Positions 16,315 through 35,714 of a stretch of 64,000 nucleotides of DNA are shown in pieces. Made by a program: the position numbers and the translations under genes. Each line of letters begins with the position of its first letter. Position 1 is the stretch's first letter. The notes under the pieces were generated by a model, which was not told the DNA's origin, made no database searches, and was given only the letters and a program-made list of their open reading frames with translations. The DNA is from Streptomyces sp. NBRC 109706 (GTDB lineage Bacteria > Actinomycetota > Actinomycetes > Streptomycetales > Streptomycetaceae), in NCBI RefSeq assembly GCF_000974485.1, contig NZ_BBOM01000006.1:558001-622000 (forward strand), read 5' to 3'.

Positions 16315-17157
16315 ATGAGCACGCCGAACGTGACGGTCGTCCGCGCCTGCCTGCGGGGCGGCGCGGGCGGCAGCCCCACGGTCGTCGTCCAGGACGAGCC
16401 GCACGGCCCGTCGCCGGACGACGACGAGCGGCGCCGGATCCCCGTCGCACGGGGCGCCTCGCACGCCGTGTACCTACGTCACGTCGGCGACACGACCGAG
16501 CTGCGCTTCTTCACCGAGGAAGGGGAACTACCCGCCTGCGGGCACGGAACGGTCGCCGCCCTCGCCTTCCTCGCCGCCCGGCACGGCGGCGCCGGGCCCT
16601 ACCGGGCCACCCTCCGTGCCGGGGGACGCGTCTTCGCCGGGCGCGCCGAGCGCGACGGCGAGCTGATCACCGCCGCCTTCGACCCGGGCCCCGTCGACCT
16701 GCGCGAACCCACCGATGAGGAACGCTCCCTCGTCCTTTCGGCCCTCGGCCTCGCGCCCGACGAGACCGGAGCGAACCTCCGGATCGCCGGCGTGGGCCGT
16801 GAACGCGTTCTGGTGCCGGTCCCCGGCCGGGCCGCGCTCGCCGGGCTGCGCCCGGACCTCGACCGCCTCAGGGCGGCCTGCGACCGGTTCGGCCTGCTCG
16901 GCGCCTACGTCCACTCGGAACCCTCGCCCGAAGGCGCGCTCGCGGCCCGGATGTTCGCCCCCTCGATCGGCGTTCCCGAGGACATCGCCAACGCCAACGG
17001 CACGGCCTGTCTCGCCGCGCACCTGGCCGGCCGGGGCATCCACCGGATCGCCGTCGACATGGGCGACGCCCTCGGCAGCCCCGCCACCGTCACCGCCGCG
17101 GCGGGACCGGATCTGCGGGTCGAGATCGGCGGCGCCGCGAGGGTCCTGACGGAGTGA
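16315..17157 (+). CDS. PhzF-like isomerase with catalytic Glu replaced by His
   Basis: A 280-residue PhzF/diaminopimelate-epimerase-fold protein. Family features are the strand-loop ELRFFTEEGELPACGHGTVAALAFL and the second-half MFAPSIGVPEDIANANGTACLAAHL. In PhzF the general acid/base is Glu45 in LSESTF; the aligned text here is RGASHAVYL, so the position is His50. The Asp of the second half (PED) is kept, but the following TGS is changed to ANG. It may still move protons by a variant mechanism (isomerase or epimerase). The ATG at 16315 is 7 bp after the PhyH stop. The next gene starts around the PhzF stop. Confidence 0.8.
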   Translation: MSTPNVTVVRACLRGGAGGSPTVVVQDEPHGPSPDDDERRRIPVARGASHAVYLRHVGDTTELRFFTEEGELPACGHGTVAALAFLAARHGGAGPYRATLRAGGRVFAGRAERDGELITAAFDPGPVDLREPTDEERSLVLSALGLAPDETGANLRIAGVGRERVLVPVPGRAALAGLRPDLDRLRAACDRFGLLGAYVHSEPSPEGALAARMFAPSIGVPEDIANANGTACLAAHLAGRGIHRIAVDMGDALGSPATVTAAAGPDLRVEIGGAARVLTE

Positions 17158-17192
17158 AACCAAGAGAACTTGAGCGATCGAAAGGTGAGAAC

Positions 17193-18293
17193 GTGGTCGT
17201 CAGTGGCTTGCCAGGCCAACCGTGGTCGGACTCGAACGAGCTGAGAGTGCACTGGAACTCGCCGCTCAGCGGGCAGCAGAAGGCGTCGGGGAAATACCGG
17301 ATCGGCGAGCTCGACTTCGACGGGATCGTCGACTTCGCGCAGGAGGCGGACAGCCTGGGGGTCGATTCGCTCCTCATGGGGATCGGCAACCACATGCCCG
17401 ATCCGCTCCCGATGCTCGGCGCCCTGGTCCGGGAGACCAAACGCGTCAAGTTCCTTCTCGCCTACCGTCCCGGGCTGCTCCCACCGACGCTTTTCGCCCA
17501 GGTGGTCAACACGGTCTCGTGGATGTCGGACGGACGAATATCCCTCAACCTGGTCGCCGGCACCTCCCCGGCCGAGCAGGCGTACTACGGGGACTTTCTC
17601 GCCCACGACGAGCGCTACGCACGCTCCAACGAGTTCCTGGACATTCTCCACCGACTCTGGCGCGGTGAGACCCCGCTCTGCTACGACGGCGACCACTACT
17701 GCGTCAAGGATGCCCAGGTCGGCCTGGGTTACAAGGGCGGCGGCCGGCCCGAGATATACATCAGCGGGGCATCCGAGGTGGCCCAGCAGACCGCCGTCGA
17801 CCACGGCGACTGCTGGCTGCGGTACGGCGACACCCCCGAGGGAATGGCGGCGGCCGCGAAGTCCGTCCTGACGCAGGGCGGCCGGGTGGGAACGCGCATG
17901 CATGTGCTGGCGAGGGAGACCCGGGCGGAAGCGCTGGCGGATCTCGCCGAGCTGATGCGCGATCCCGACGAGGAACACCGGAAGTGGATCGCGAACGCCG
18001 TGGCCGCATCCGATTCCGTGGCGGTGAACACCTCCTTCCAGCTGGCCGATTCCACGGAGGACGACTGGCTTTCTCCCATGCTGTACTCCGGCGCCGTGGC
18101 CTATCGCGGTGGGCCGGCCCTCTGCGTGGTGGGCAGCTACGAGGAGGTCGCCGCCTATCTCTACGAGTACAAGGCGGCCGGGATCAGCGAGTTCATCTTC
18201 TCCGGCTGGCCGACCCGGGACGAGATGCGGATCTTCTACACCCGGGTGCTGCCGCTGTTGCGCCAGCACGAACGCGCCGAGCTGAAGGTGTGA
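17193..18293 (+). CDS. LLM-class flavin-dependent monooxygenase
   Basis: A 366-residue luciferase-like TIM-barrel monooxygenase close to the alkanesulfonate monooxygenase (SsuD) branch. Motifs include DFAQEADSLGVDSLLMGIG, KRVKFLLAYRPGLLPPTLFA, NTVSWMSDGRISLNLVAGTS and PEIYISGASEVAQQTA. These enzymes use FMNH2 from a separate reductase, here probably the HpaC-like protein at 9601-10104. The GTG at 17193 after AAAGGTGAG is chosen; an in-frame GTG at 17154 overlaps the PhzF stop and has no good site. Expected chemistry is hydroxylation, N-oxygenation or oxidative C-S/C-C cleavage. A second LLM unit is embedded in the megasynthase. Confidence 0.85.
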   Translation: MVVSGLPGQPWSDSNELRVHWNSPLSGQQKASGKYRIGELDFDGIVDFAQEADSLGVDSLLMGIGNHMPDPLPMLGALVRETKRVKFLLAYRPGLLPPTLFAQVVNTVSWMSDGRISLNLVAGTSPAEQAYYGDFLAHDERYARSNEFLDILHRLWRGETPLCYDGDHYCVKDAQVGLGYKGGGRPEIYISGASEVAQQTAVDHGDCWLRYGDTPEGMAAAAKSVLTQGGRVGTRMHVLARETRAEALADLAELMRDPDEEHRKWIANAVAASDSVAVNTSFQLADSTEDDWLSPMLYSGAVAYRGGPALCVVGSYEEVAAYLYEYKAAGISEFIFSGWPTRDEMRIFYTRVLPLLRQHERAELKV

Positions 18294-18468
18294 GGGCCGG
18301 CCCGCCTCCCAGGACCTGAGCGGCCGCGTTCGTGAAACCCGGTCCGTCAGGTGGTGCCGCGCCCCCGACCGCCCGCACGGCGGAGCCGTGTGCCCGCATC
18401 CGGGGCACAAGGCTCGGGACCGGTTCCTTGGTGCCACCCGAACCACGCATACGCATACGGGGAGTTCA

Positions 18469-19746
18469 GTGGAGCAGACCCTGCGAGGCGAACCGGCCTC
18501 GATCGGATGGCGTGTCCGGGCCCTGGTCGCCGGATACTCCCTGTCCGCCTACGGGAACTTCCTCAACCTGATCGCCCTGAGCCTGTTCACGTACCAGGTC
18601 GTGGGCACCGCCCTCGGCCTGGGCGCAGTGATGGCGCTCCGGCTGTTCTCCGGCGTGCTGGCCGGCCTGGGCGCCGGCGCGATCACCACGGCCCTCGGCC
18701 GCCGCACGGTGATGATCGGCGCCGACCTGGCGCAGGCCGTCGCGATGACGGTGCTCGCGCTCAGCGCCCGCGACCCCTCGCTCGTCCTGCTGCTGGGCGC
18801 GGTCGTCGTGCTCGGCGCGGGCAACACCCTGTTCACGGTGGCGCTGCGCAGCGCCGTGCCGGTGATCGTGGGCCATGACCAACGGACCAGGGCCAACGGG
18901 ATGCTGGTGACCGCGCGTTCGTTCGCCACCGTGCTCGGCTACGCCTCGGCCGCGGGCATCATCGCCGTCGGCGGGTACGGCCTCGCGTTCGCGGTGAACG
19001 GGGCCACCTTCGTGGTGTCGGCCGGGGCGGTGCTGGCGCTGCGGCCGCGTACCGATGTCGAGGCGGAGTCCGACGCCGGCGCGACCGCCGACGCGGCGCG
19101 GGGGGAGTCGGCCCCCGGGCGGCCGCCGGGCGCCCTGAGCTGGCGCCCGGCGGCGGGGATTCCGGCGCTGTTGCTCGGGATGCTGCTGCTGCGGGGCGTC
19201 GACGCGTTCGCCTCCTCCTCCCACAACGTGGCCCTGCCGATCGTGGCCGACCTCAGGTTCCCGGACAATCCGGCGCTCTTCATGACCCAGTTCTGGGTCG
19301 CCTGGGCCGTGGGCACCTCCCTCTCCCACCAGCTGCTCAGCCGTTTCCGTGGGGAGCGGGTGTACGGCGCGCGGGTGTTCGCGCTCGGCACCGGCGTCAT
19401 GTCGATCTCGTTCGCGCTCGCCTTCACCGGGCTCCCGGTGCCCGCCCTGATCGTCGCGGCCCTGGTGGCCGGCCTCGCCGACGGCTGCACCGAGATCGTG
19501 TATGTCTCGCGCCTGCAGGCGGTACCGGAACGGGAGCGCGGCCGGCTGTTCGGCCTGTCGGCCTCCGCCGAGACGGCCGGATTCAGCGTCGGAATGCTCG
19601 GCGCCGCAGCGGCACTTGAGGGCCTTCCCGCGTTCACGGTCGTCGCCGCGTTCCATGGCACGGCCCTGTGCGGGGCGTTGGCCCTCGCGCTGTATGTCGC
19701 GCTCCGTCGCCACGACGCGCTCCGGCCGCACCACCAGCCGTCCTGA
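18469..19746 (+). CDS. MFS transporter
   Basis: A 425-residue major facilitator protein with about 12 hydrophobic helices. Cytoplasmic loop 2-3 reads GAGAITTALGRRTVMIGADL, and a charged central loop (about residues 195-225, rich in Asp/Glu/Ala) separates the two six-helix halves. The GTG at 18469 follows GGGGAG. It lies 36 bp upstream of the megasynthase in the same direction and is the best candidate exporter of the final product. It is not a duplicate of the MFS protein at 1239-2489; they differ in the first helix and loop sequences. Confidence 0.85.
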   Translation: MEQTLRGEPASIGWRVRALVAGYSLSAYGNFLNLIALSLFTYQVVGTALGLGAVMALRLFSGVLAGLGAGAITTALGRRTVMIGADLAQAVAMTVLALSARDPSLVLLLGAVVVLGAGNTLFTVALRSAVPVIVGHDQRTRANGMLVTARSFATVLGYASAAGIIAVGGYGLAFAVNGATFVVSAGAVLALRPRTDVEAESDAGATADAARGESAPGRPPGALSWRPAAGIPALLLGMLLLRGVDAFASSSHNVALPIVADLRFPDNPALFMTQFWVAWAVGTSLSHQLLSRFRGERVYGARVFALGTGVMSISFALAFTGLPVPALIVAALVAGLADGCTEIVYVSRLQAVPERERGRLFGLSASAETAGFSVGMLGAAAALEGLPAFTVVAAFHGTALCGALALALYVALRRHDALRPHHQPS

Positions 19747-19782
19747 CTCCCGGCACCACCGATCGCTGAAGAAGGGACACAC

Positions 19783-30516
<10,734 letters not shown>

Positions 30517-30518
30517 TC

Positions 30519-30851
30519 ATGATGGACTTGACCGTAGAAGCGCTCGAGAGCCTCCACGGGCGCAGCGCCGCCGGCCTGCGCGTGCGGCTGGCGGCGCTCG
30601 TCGACCAGGAGTGGGTCCTGCTCGCCGAGCGCAAGACGGACGAACGCGGCCGGATCGACAACTGGGACGGGCCCGCCGAGAGCCAGGGGCTCTACCAGAT
30701 CGTGTTCGACGTCGACCGGTACTTCTCCGGACTCGGCGTGATCCCCACCTGCCCCGAGGTCGTCACCACGTTCCGGATCTCCCGCGAGCAGGCGGAGTGC
30801 CGGGTGAGCCTCAACTTCTCGCTCCACCACTACTTCGTGGCCTTCTCCTGA
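30519..30851 (+). CDS. transthyretin/HIUase-fold protein without HIUase catalytic residues
   Basis: A 110-residue protein starting 2 bp after the megasynthase stop, so almost certainly co-translated. The fold signature is that of 5-hydroxyisourate hydrolase/transthyretin: LHGRSAAGLRVRLAAL, the turn KTDERGRIDNW, and GLYQIVFDVDRYFSGLGVIP. The hydrolase residues are gone. The N-terminal THVLD histidine is Glu in VEALES, the HYHVPLL histidine is Arg in CRVSLN, and the C-terminal YRGS tail is absent (it ends HHYFVAFS). Purine catabolism genes are not nearby. It is best read as a repurposed beta-sandwich: a partner, chaperone or small enzyme acting on the assembly-line product. Confidence 0.75.
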   Translation: MMDLTVEALESLHGRSAAGLRVRLAALVDQEWVLLAERKTDERGRIDNWDGPAESQGLYQIVFDVDRYFSGLGVIPTCPEVVTTFRISREQAECRVSLNFSLHHYFVAFS

Positions 30852-30869
30852 ACCGCCCCTGAGCCGCCC

Positions 30870-33800
30870 CTAGGTCGCGGGCCCCGCCGTCGCCCTGAGC
30901 CGGGCGAGGATCGGCCCGGCGGCCCCCGGCGGCATCGAGGACACCAACTCCCGCGCCTCGGCCAGGGACCGCTCGGCGGCCTCGGCGTCCCCGGCGGCCC
31001 GCAGCGCCGCGTGGAGGACGATCAGCGCCCCGGCCTCCTCGGCGGGAGCATCCATCAACCGGAACAGGGGCAGCGCCCGCCGCAGATGGGCGCCCGCCTC
31101 CGCCACGTCCCCTGTGGCGAGCGCCAGTTCACCGAGGGCCACCAGGGTGCGGCCCGTGATCAGCCGCTCGTCGATGGCCTCCGCGCGGGCGAGGGCGCGA
31201 CGCAGGGCCTTGCCGGCCGCCTCCGTCTCCCCGTGCGTCAGCAGCGCGGAGCCGATGCCGAGGAGCGCGTACGCCTCACCGGTGGGGTCGCCGATGAGCA
31301 GGACGATGTTCAGCACCTGCTCGAACGCGTCCAGGGCGGCCTCGTGTTCACCACGGTCGAGATACGTCTGCCCCAACCGGTGCAGCACCTGCGCCTCGAC
31401 ACGGCGGCCGTTGCCCTCCCGGCTCAGCCGCAGCGCCTCGCTCAGGAGCGGGCCGGCCGCCGCGTCGTCACCGCTGTCCAGCCGCAACTGCGCGAGATTG
31501 TGCAGGACATAGGCCACGGCGACGGACCCCTCGCCCTCCCGGAACACCTTGAGCGCCGCCTCGTAGTGGGCGGTGGCCTCGTCGTGCCGGCCACGGATCC
31601 GCGCCAGGTAACCCAGTCCCCGGGTGGCCAGGGCACGGCCGGGCTCGTCGCCGATCTCCTCGAAGATCGCGGCGGACCGCAGGAAGTGACCCTCGGCGGA
31701 CGCGAAGTCCTGCCTGGTCACGGCGAGCGAACCCAGCGAGTGGAGCGTCGCCGCCTCCCCGACCCGGTCACCCGCCTTACGGCTCGCCGCGAGTGCCACC
31801 TCGTGGGTGTCGCGCCAGTCGTCGAGGCACACCTGGGTCTCCATGAACGTCACCGCGGTGACGGCGAGCCCCCAGCAGTGCTCGGTGAACCCCATCATGG
31901 CGGCCCGCCGGACACAGGCGAGCAGCGAGGAACGCTCTCTGGAGAACCATTGGAGGGGTTCCGTGAGGATCCCGTCCACCAGGGCGTCGGGTAGCGTATA
32001 CAGGGAGACGCCATGACTCCTTATCAGTACGTCCCGGCCGTACTCACGGTCCCGCGCTTTCCGCAGCAGGAAGAGGAAGCAGCCCAACAGCCGGCCGACG
32101 GCGGCCTCGCGGGCCTCCGTACTCTCCTCGGCGGCCAGCCGTTCCCTGGCGAAGAGCCGGATGAGGCTGTGCAGCCGGTACTGCCGGTGGCGTCCGGTCG
32201 TGGCACCGACGGTGTCGAGCAACTGCGCGTCCGTCAGCTCGTGGAGCAGATCGCGCACCGTCGTCTCGGGAAGGTCCAGGAGCGCCATGGCGGCCCAGAG
32301 GGAGAACGGCCCCTCCTCCAGGATGGCCAGCCGCCGGAACAGACGGCGAGTGCCCTCGCCCAGGCTGTTGTAGGTGAGGCAGAGCCCGGCCCTGATGCCG
32401 ACATCGGCGTAGTTCAGCTCGTCCAGCCTGCGGGTCTCGTCATCGAGACGCTCCACCAACTCGGCGATCTCCCAGTGGGGTCGGGCGGCGAGCCGGGCCC
32501 CGGCGATGCGCAGGGCCAGCGGGAAGTGCCCGCACAGCGCGGCCAGTGCCTTTGTGGCCTCCGGCTCGGCCGCCGCGCGCTGCGCCCCCGCCATGCGGCC
32601 GAGGAGATCGGCGGACTCCTCCGGCGTGAAGGTGGTGATGTCCACCCGGACCGCGCCGGCGAGGCTGCCGATATGGCGTCGGCTGGTGATGATGACTGCG
32701 GAGGTGGGCTTCCCCGGCAGAAGCGGTCTGATCTGGCTCTCCTCGGCGACGTTGTCGAGGATGATCAGCATGCGTCGCTTCGCGAGAAGCGCGCGGTACA
32801 TCTCCGCCCGCTCCTCCATGTCCTCGGGAATCGCCGTGCCCTTGACACCGAGGGCGTGCAGAAAACGTTCGAGCGCCTGGGCGGGCGACACCGGCGGGGA
32901 GACTCCGCCGTGCAGCTCGGCGAAGAGCCGACCGTCGGGGAAGTCCGCGGCGACCTCGTGCCCCATGTGGATGGCCGTTGCGGTCTTGCCGACCCCCGGT
33001 TTGCCCACGAACGTGACGATGGGCACCGCCAACGGGGATCTGCCGTGGGACGAGACCAGCAGTTTGCGGACGTCGGCGACCAGGCTCTCGCGGCCCGTGA
33101 AGTCGGCCACGGCGGCGGGCAGCATCTCCGGTGCGCCGGGATCGGTCGGCGCGACTCCGTACTCGGGGGGCGCCGCGCGGTTCTCCGAAAGGTCGAGCCG
33201 GGGGTCCGTGACCAGAATGGAGTGCTGGAGCTGTCTCAGCCGGACGTCGGGTAACACGCCCAGTTCGTCGAGCATGAGCCTTCGGGTCTCGCGGTAGACG
33301 TTGAGCGCCTCCGCCTGGCGCCCTGAGCGGTAGAGCGCCAGCATGAGCTGGCCGCGCAGTCGCTCGCGGAGCGGGAACTCCGCGATCAGGTCGAAGAGTT
33401 CACCGACGAGCACGCTGTGCCGGCCGAGGGCGAGCCCGAGCCGGATGTACTCCTCGGTGGCGGTGACGCGCTGCTCGGTGAGCCGGCCGGCACCGGACTC
33501 GATCACCTCGCCCGGCAGACCTTCGAGGGGGGAGCCACGCCACAGCCCGAGCGCCTGCCGGTAGATGGCCTCCTCCTTCTCCTCCTGCCCCCGGTCGTGC
33601 AGCTCGCGCGCCTTCGCGACGAGCGCGTCGAAGCGCAGGGCGTCCAGGCTCTCCTCGTCCGCGTGGACCAGGTAGCCGTTGGGGTGCGTGCTGATGACGT
33701 CCTCGACGCCATGGGCCCCGAACAGGCGCCGCAGACCCGAGACGCTGATGTGGAGCTGAGCGCGTGCCGTCGCCGGCGGGGTCTGCTCGTACATGGCACG

Positions 33801-33986
33801 GATGAGCCGGTCGGTGCTCACCACTTGGCCGGCGTTGAGCAGGAGGGTGGCGAGCACGATCCGTTGGCGCGTACCGCCGAGTTTCAGCGGCGTGGAGTCG
33901 ACGCTCGCCTGAAGGGGACCGAGGATGCCGAACGCGACTCTGGGTCGGCGGATCTCACGATCGTCCCCGAATACGGTCTGCTCCAC
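30870..33986 (-). CDS. AfsR/SARP-type regulator with BTAD, NB-ARC and TPR domains
   Basis: A 1038-residue regulator. The N-terminus is an OmpR-like winged helix plus bacterial transcriptional activator domain (FGILGPLQASVDSTPLKLGG; LLNAGQVVSTDRLIRAMYE; the BTAD run to about 260). The central NB-ARC/STAND ATPase has Walker A VTFVGKPGVGKTATAIHMGH near 330 and a kinase-2 motif RMLIILDNVAEESQIRPL. The C-terminal 350 residues are tetratricopeptide repeats (AAILEEIGDEPGRALATRGL and similar). The GTG at 33986 follows GGGGGAGG. It is convergent with the megasynthase operon. Proteins of this class activate secondary-metabolite genes in response to phosphorylation or ligand signals. It is probably the cluster activator. 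Confidence 0.9.
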   Translation of the reverse strand: MEQTVFGDDREIRRPRVAFGILGPLQASVDSTPLKLGGTRQRIVLATLLLNAGQVVSTDRLIRAMYEQTPPATARAQLHISVSGLRRLFGAHGVEDVISTHPNGYLVHADEESLDALRFDALVAKARELHDRGQEEKEEAIYRQALGLWRGSPLEGLPGEVIESGAGRLTEQRVTATEEYIRLGLALGRHSVLVGELFDLIAEFPLRERLRGQLMLALYRSGRQAEALNVYRETRRLMLDELGVLPDVRLRQLQHSILVTDPRLDLSENRAAPPEYGVAPTDPGAPEMLPAAVADFTGRESLVADVRKLLVSSHGRSPLAVPIVTFVGKPGVGKTATAIHMGHEVAADFPDGRLFAELHGGVSPPVSPAQALERFLHALGVKGTAIPEDMEERAEMYRALLAKRRMLIILDNVAEESQIRPLLPGKPTSAVIITSRRHIGSLAGAVRVDITTFTPEESADLLGRMAGAQRAAAEPEATKALAALCGHFPLALRIAGARLAARPHWEIAELVERLDDETRRLDELNYADVGIRAGLCLTYNSLGEGTRRLFRRLAILEEGPFSLWAAMALLDLPETTVRDLLHELTDAQLLDTVGATTGRHRQYRLHSLIRLFARERLAAEESTEAREAAVGRLLGCFLFLLRKARDREYGRDVLIRSHGVSLYTLPDALVDGILTEPLQWFSRERSSLLACVRRAAMMGFTEHCWGLAVTAVTFMETQVCLDDWRDTHEVALAASRKAGDRVGEAATLHSLGSLAVTRQDFASAEGHFLRSAAIFEEIGDEPGRALATRGLGYLARIRGRHDEATAHYEAALKVFREGEGSVAVAYVLHNLAQLRLDSGDDAAAGPLLSEALRLSREGNGRRVEAQVLHRLGQTYLDRGEHEAALDAFEQVLNIVLLIGDPTGEAYALLGIGSALLTHGETEAAGKALRRALARAEAIDERLITGRTLVALGELALATGDVAEAGAHLRRALPLFRLMDAPAEEAGALIVLHAALRAAGDAEAAERSLAEARELVSSMPPGAAGPILARLRATAGPAT

Positions 33987-34257
33987 GTGGTACCTCCCCC
34001 AGGAACGTGTGTGGCTCGAAGAACTCTAGCCCTGATCTTTCGCACACCCGGCAGACCGGAGGTCTTGATGTTGCGAGTGTCCTTGGCCGTAAGCCCGTTG
34101 TTGCCCTCCTCGCTGGTCAGGGGCGCTTTCCGCGGACGTCGTCAACGGTTGGCCGACCCACCTCCTGAAAGCGGGAGGGCAAAGCCCGGTCCGGGGCGTC
34201 CGATACGCGGGCGCTTGCCAACCTGCGAATTCCCGTTCGCAACCGCCGAGACGGCCG

Positions 34258-34443
34258 TCAAACCGGAAGTTCATTGATGAGTTCCGCCGCTTCCTGGCCC
34301 TCTTCGATCAGCGCGGCGATTTCCGACAGTTGTCGGCGTACCCGGTCTTCCGGCCGAGGCGTTCCGCCCTCACAGCAGCGGCCGACCTGCGGGTTCATCG
34401 GTTTTACCAAATTTTGAGGAAATTCTGATCGGTCCATGCACAC
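34258..34443 (-). CDS. small hypothetical protein
   Basis: A possible 61-residue frame (or 46 residues from an internal Met at MNPQVGRCC). The C-terminal half is strongly helical and acidic (RRQLSEIAALIEEGQEAAELINELPV) with reasonable GC bias at third positions; the N-terminal part is less convincing. There are two adjacent cysteines and no signal peptide. It lies between the AfsR-like gene and the small secreted peptide gene, divergent from the latter. No family was recognised. It may be a real small regulator partner or chance. Confidence 0.3.
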   Translation of the reverse strand: MCMDRSEFPQNLVKPMNPQVGRCCEGGTPRPEDRVRRQLSEIAALIEEGQEAAELINELPV

Positions 34444-34458
34444 GGCTCATGACCGCCT

Positions 34459-34478
34459 CTATTGTCTCCCTATTGTCT
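34459..34478. promoter_or_regulatory. 11-bp-spaced direct repeat, candidate SARP box
   Basis: Two exact copies of CTATTGTCT begin at 34459 and 34470, an 11-bp period. SARP activators bind heptamer direct repeats spaced by about one helical turn at or near the -35 region. The pair lies about 100 bp upstream of the small secreted peptide gene and about 385 bp upstream of a SARP gene. Binding by that SARP or by the AfsR-like protein is inference. Confidence 0.55.
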
Positions 34479-34581
34479 TGGCCAGTTCATCGATCGCGAC
34501 CCGATGTCACGGCTTGCCAAGATATAGGAGTCCTCAAGCAGCAGCCGTCAGGCCGGACTTCTGGAGTGGGAGACAATACAC

Positions 34582-34767
34582 ATGATCAAGAATCGGTCGA
34601 TTCATGCCGCATGCGCAATTCCTCTCGCAGTCGCCATGACCGGCATCGCCCCACAGATAGCGACGGCCGCCGTTCACGCCGAGCAGTCCCCGACGGCCGC
34701 CCGGGGAACCGGTGACATCGTGCGGCCTCCCACCGAGGAGCCCGGCTCGCACAACCCGTGGGGGTGA
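34582..34767 (+). CDS. small secreted peptide precursor
   Basis: A 61-residue protein with a good ribosome-binding site (GTGGGAG before ATG 34582). A basic start MIKNRSIH is followed by the hydrophobic run AACAIPLAVAMTGIAPQIATA and a probable signal-peptidase site after AVHA, near residue 33. The predicted mature part is about 28 residues and ends GDIVRPPTEEPGSHNPWG, Pro-rich and without Cys. No modification enzyme lies next to it except cluster genes. It is 88 bp upstream of a SARP gene and downstream of a SARP-type repeat. It could be an extracellular signal peptide coupled to cluster control, or a minor exported protein. No family was recognised. Confidence 0.7.
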   Translation: MIKNRSIHAACAIPLAVAMTGIAPQIATAAVHAEQSPTAARGTGDIVRPPTEEPGSHNPWG

Positions 34768-34855
34768 GCGGACCGTACCGGTGCAGCGAGACCTCGGGTT
34801 CGCGTCGTCTCGGTTGTGTGCTGGACAAACGCTCCACAGAGGATGGGGAAACAGC

Positions 34856-35695
34856 GTGGACATCGATGTACTCGGTGCACTGACGGTGCGGGAGCGGGGT
34901 TTCTCGGTCACGCCCACCGCTCCCAAACCGCGGCAGGTGCTCGCCCTGCTCGCCCTCAACGCCGACCGGGCCGTCCCGGCCGCCACCATGATCGAGGAGC
35001 TGTGGGGCACCGAACCCCCGCGCAGCGCGCGAGCCACGCTCCAAACCTACATCCTGCAGTTGCGTGAACTGATCGGCACGGCACTGCGGCAGTCCGACGA
35101 CGCGCTGCCGCGCTCCGCCAAGGACGTGCTGATGACGGTCCCCGGCGGCTATCTGCTCAGCACCGGCGAAGGGCGCAGTGACGTCCGGGAGTTCGAGCGG
35201 CTGGCCGACGCCGGGTACCGGGCCATGGACGCCGAGGACTACCCCCAGGCGACCAGACGCCTGAGCGAGGCACTGGCCCAGTGGAGCGGCCCTGCCCTCG
35301 CCGACGTCCAGACCGGGCCCCATCTGGAGCTCCAGGTCAAGCGGTTGGAGGAGAGCCGGCTGTGCGCGCTCGACCAGCGCATCGACGCCGACCTCCGACT
35401 CGGCCGGCACCGTGAACTGCTCGCCGAGCTGACCGTGCTCGTCAGCCGCTACCCCACCCACGAGAGCCTGTGTGGACAGTTCATGCTGGCCCTGCACCGC
35501 TCCGGGCGCCGAGGCGAGGCGCTCAACGCCTACCAGCGGCTGCGCACGACGCTGGTGAGCGACCTCGGCCTGGAACCGTCGGCCGCGCTCGCCCAGGTGC
35601 AGCGCTCCATCCTCCTCTCCGGCCCACACGGCGCCCCGGGCGGTACCGGACTCAACAGGACATCCGCCGACCAGGGATTGACCAGGACCGGCTGA
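34856..35695 (+). CDS. SARP-family transcriptional activator
   Basis: A 279-residue SARP. The OmpR-like DNA-binding domain covers about residues 1-95 (VDIDVLGALTVRERGFSV; RQVLALLALNADRAVPAATM; RSARATLQTYILQLREL) and the bacterial transcriptional activator domain about 105-260 (FERLADAGYRAMDAEDYPQA; YPTHESLCGQFMLALHRSGR). It has no ATPase or TPR extension, unlike the neighbour at 30870. The GTG at 34856 is the plausible start, after AGAGGATGGGG. It is probably a pathway-specific activator of the megasynthase cluster and may auto-regulate through the repeat at 34459. It is similar in size to the SARP at 48509-49348 but not a close copy. Confidence 0.9.
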   Translation: MDIDVLGALTVRERGFSVTPTAPKPRQVLALLALNADRAVPAATMIEELWGTEPPRSARATLQTYILQLRELIGTALRQSDDALPRSAKDVLMTVPGGYLLSTGEGRSDVREFERLADAGYRAMDAEDYPQATRRLSEALAQWSGPALADVQTGPHLELQVKRLEESRLCALDQRIDADLRLGRHRELLAELTVLVSRYPTHESLCGQFMLALHRSGRRGEALNAYQRLRTTLVSDLGLEPSAALAQVQRSILLSGPHGAPGGTGLNRTSADQGLTRTG

Positions 35696-35714
35696 GTGCT
35701 CCGGCCGGGGGCGT

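Noticed and set aside
12915..16379. Long leftward open frame (about 1150 codons) antisense to DUF1611, ATP-grasp, HDO and PhyH genes
   Set aside because: Composition is Val/Gly/Leu/Asp-rich shadow text with no domain, and it lies opposite well-recognised genes; typical of very GC-rich DNA.
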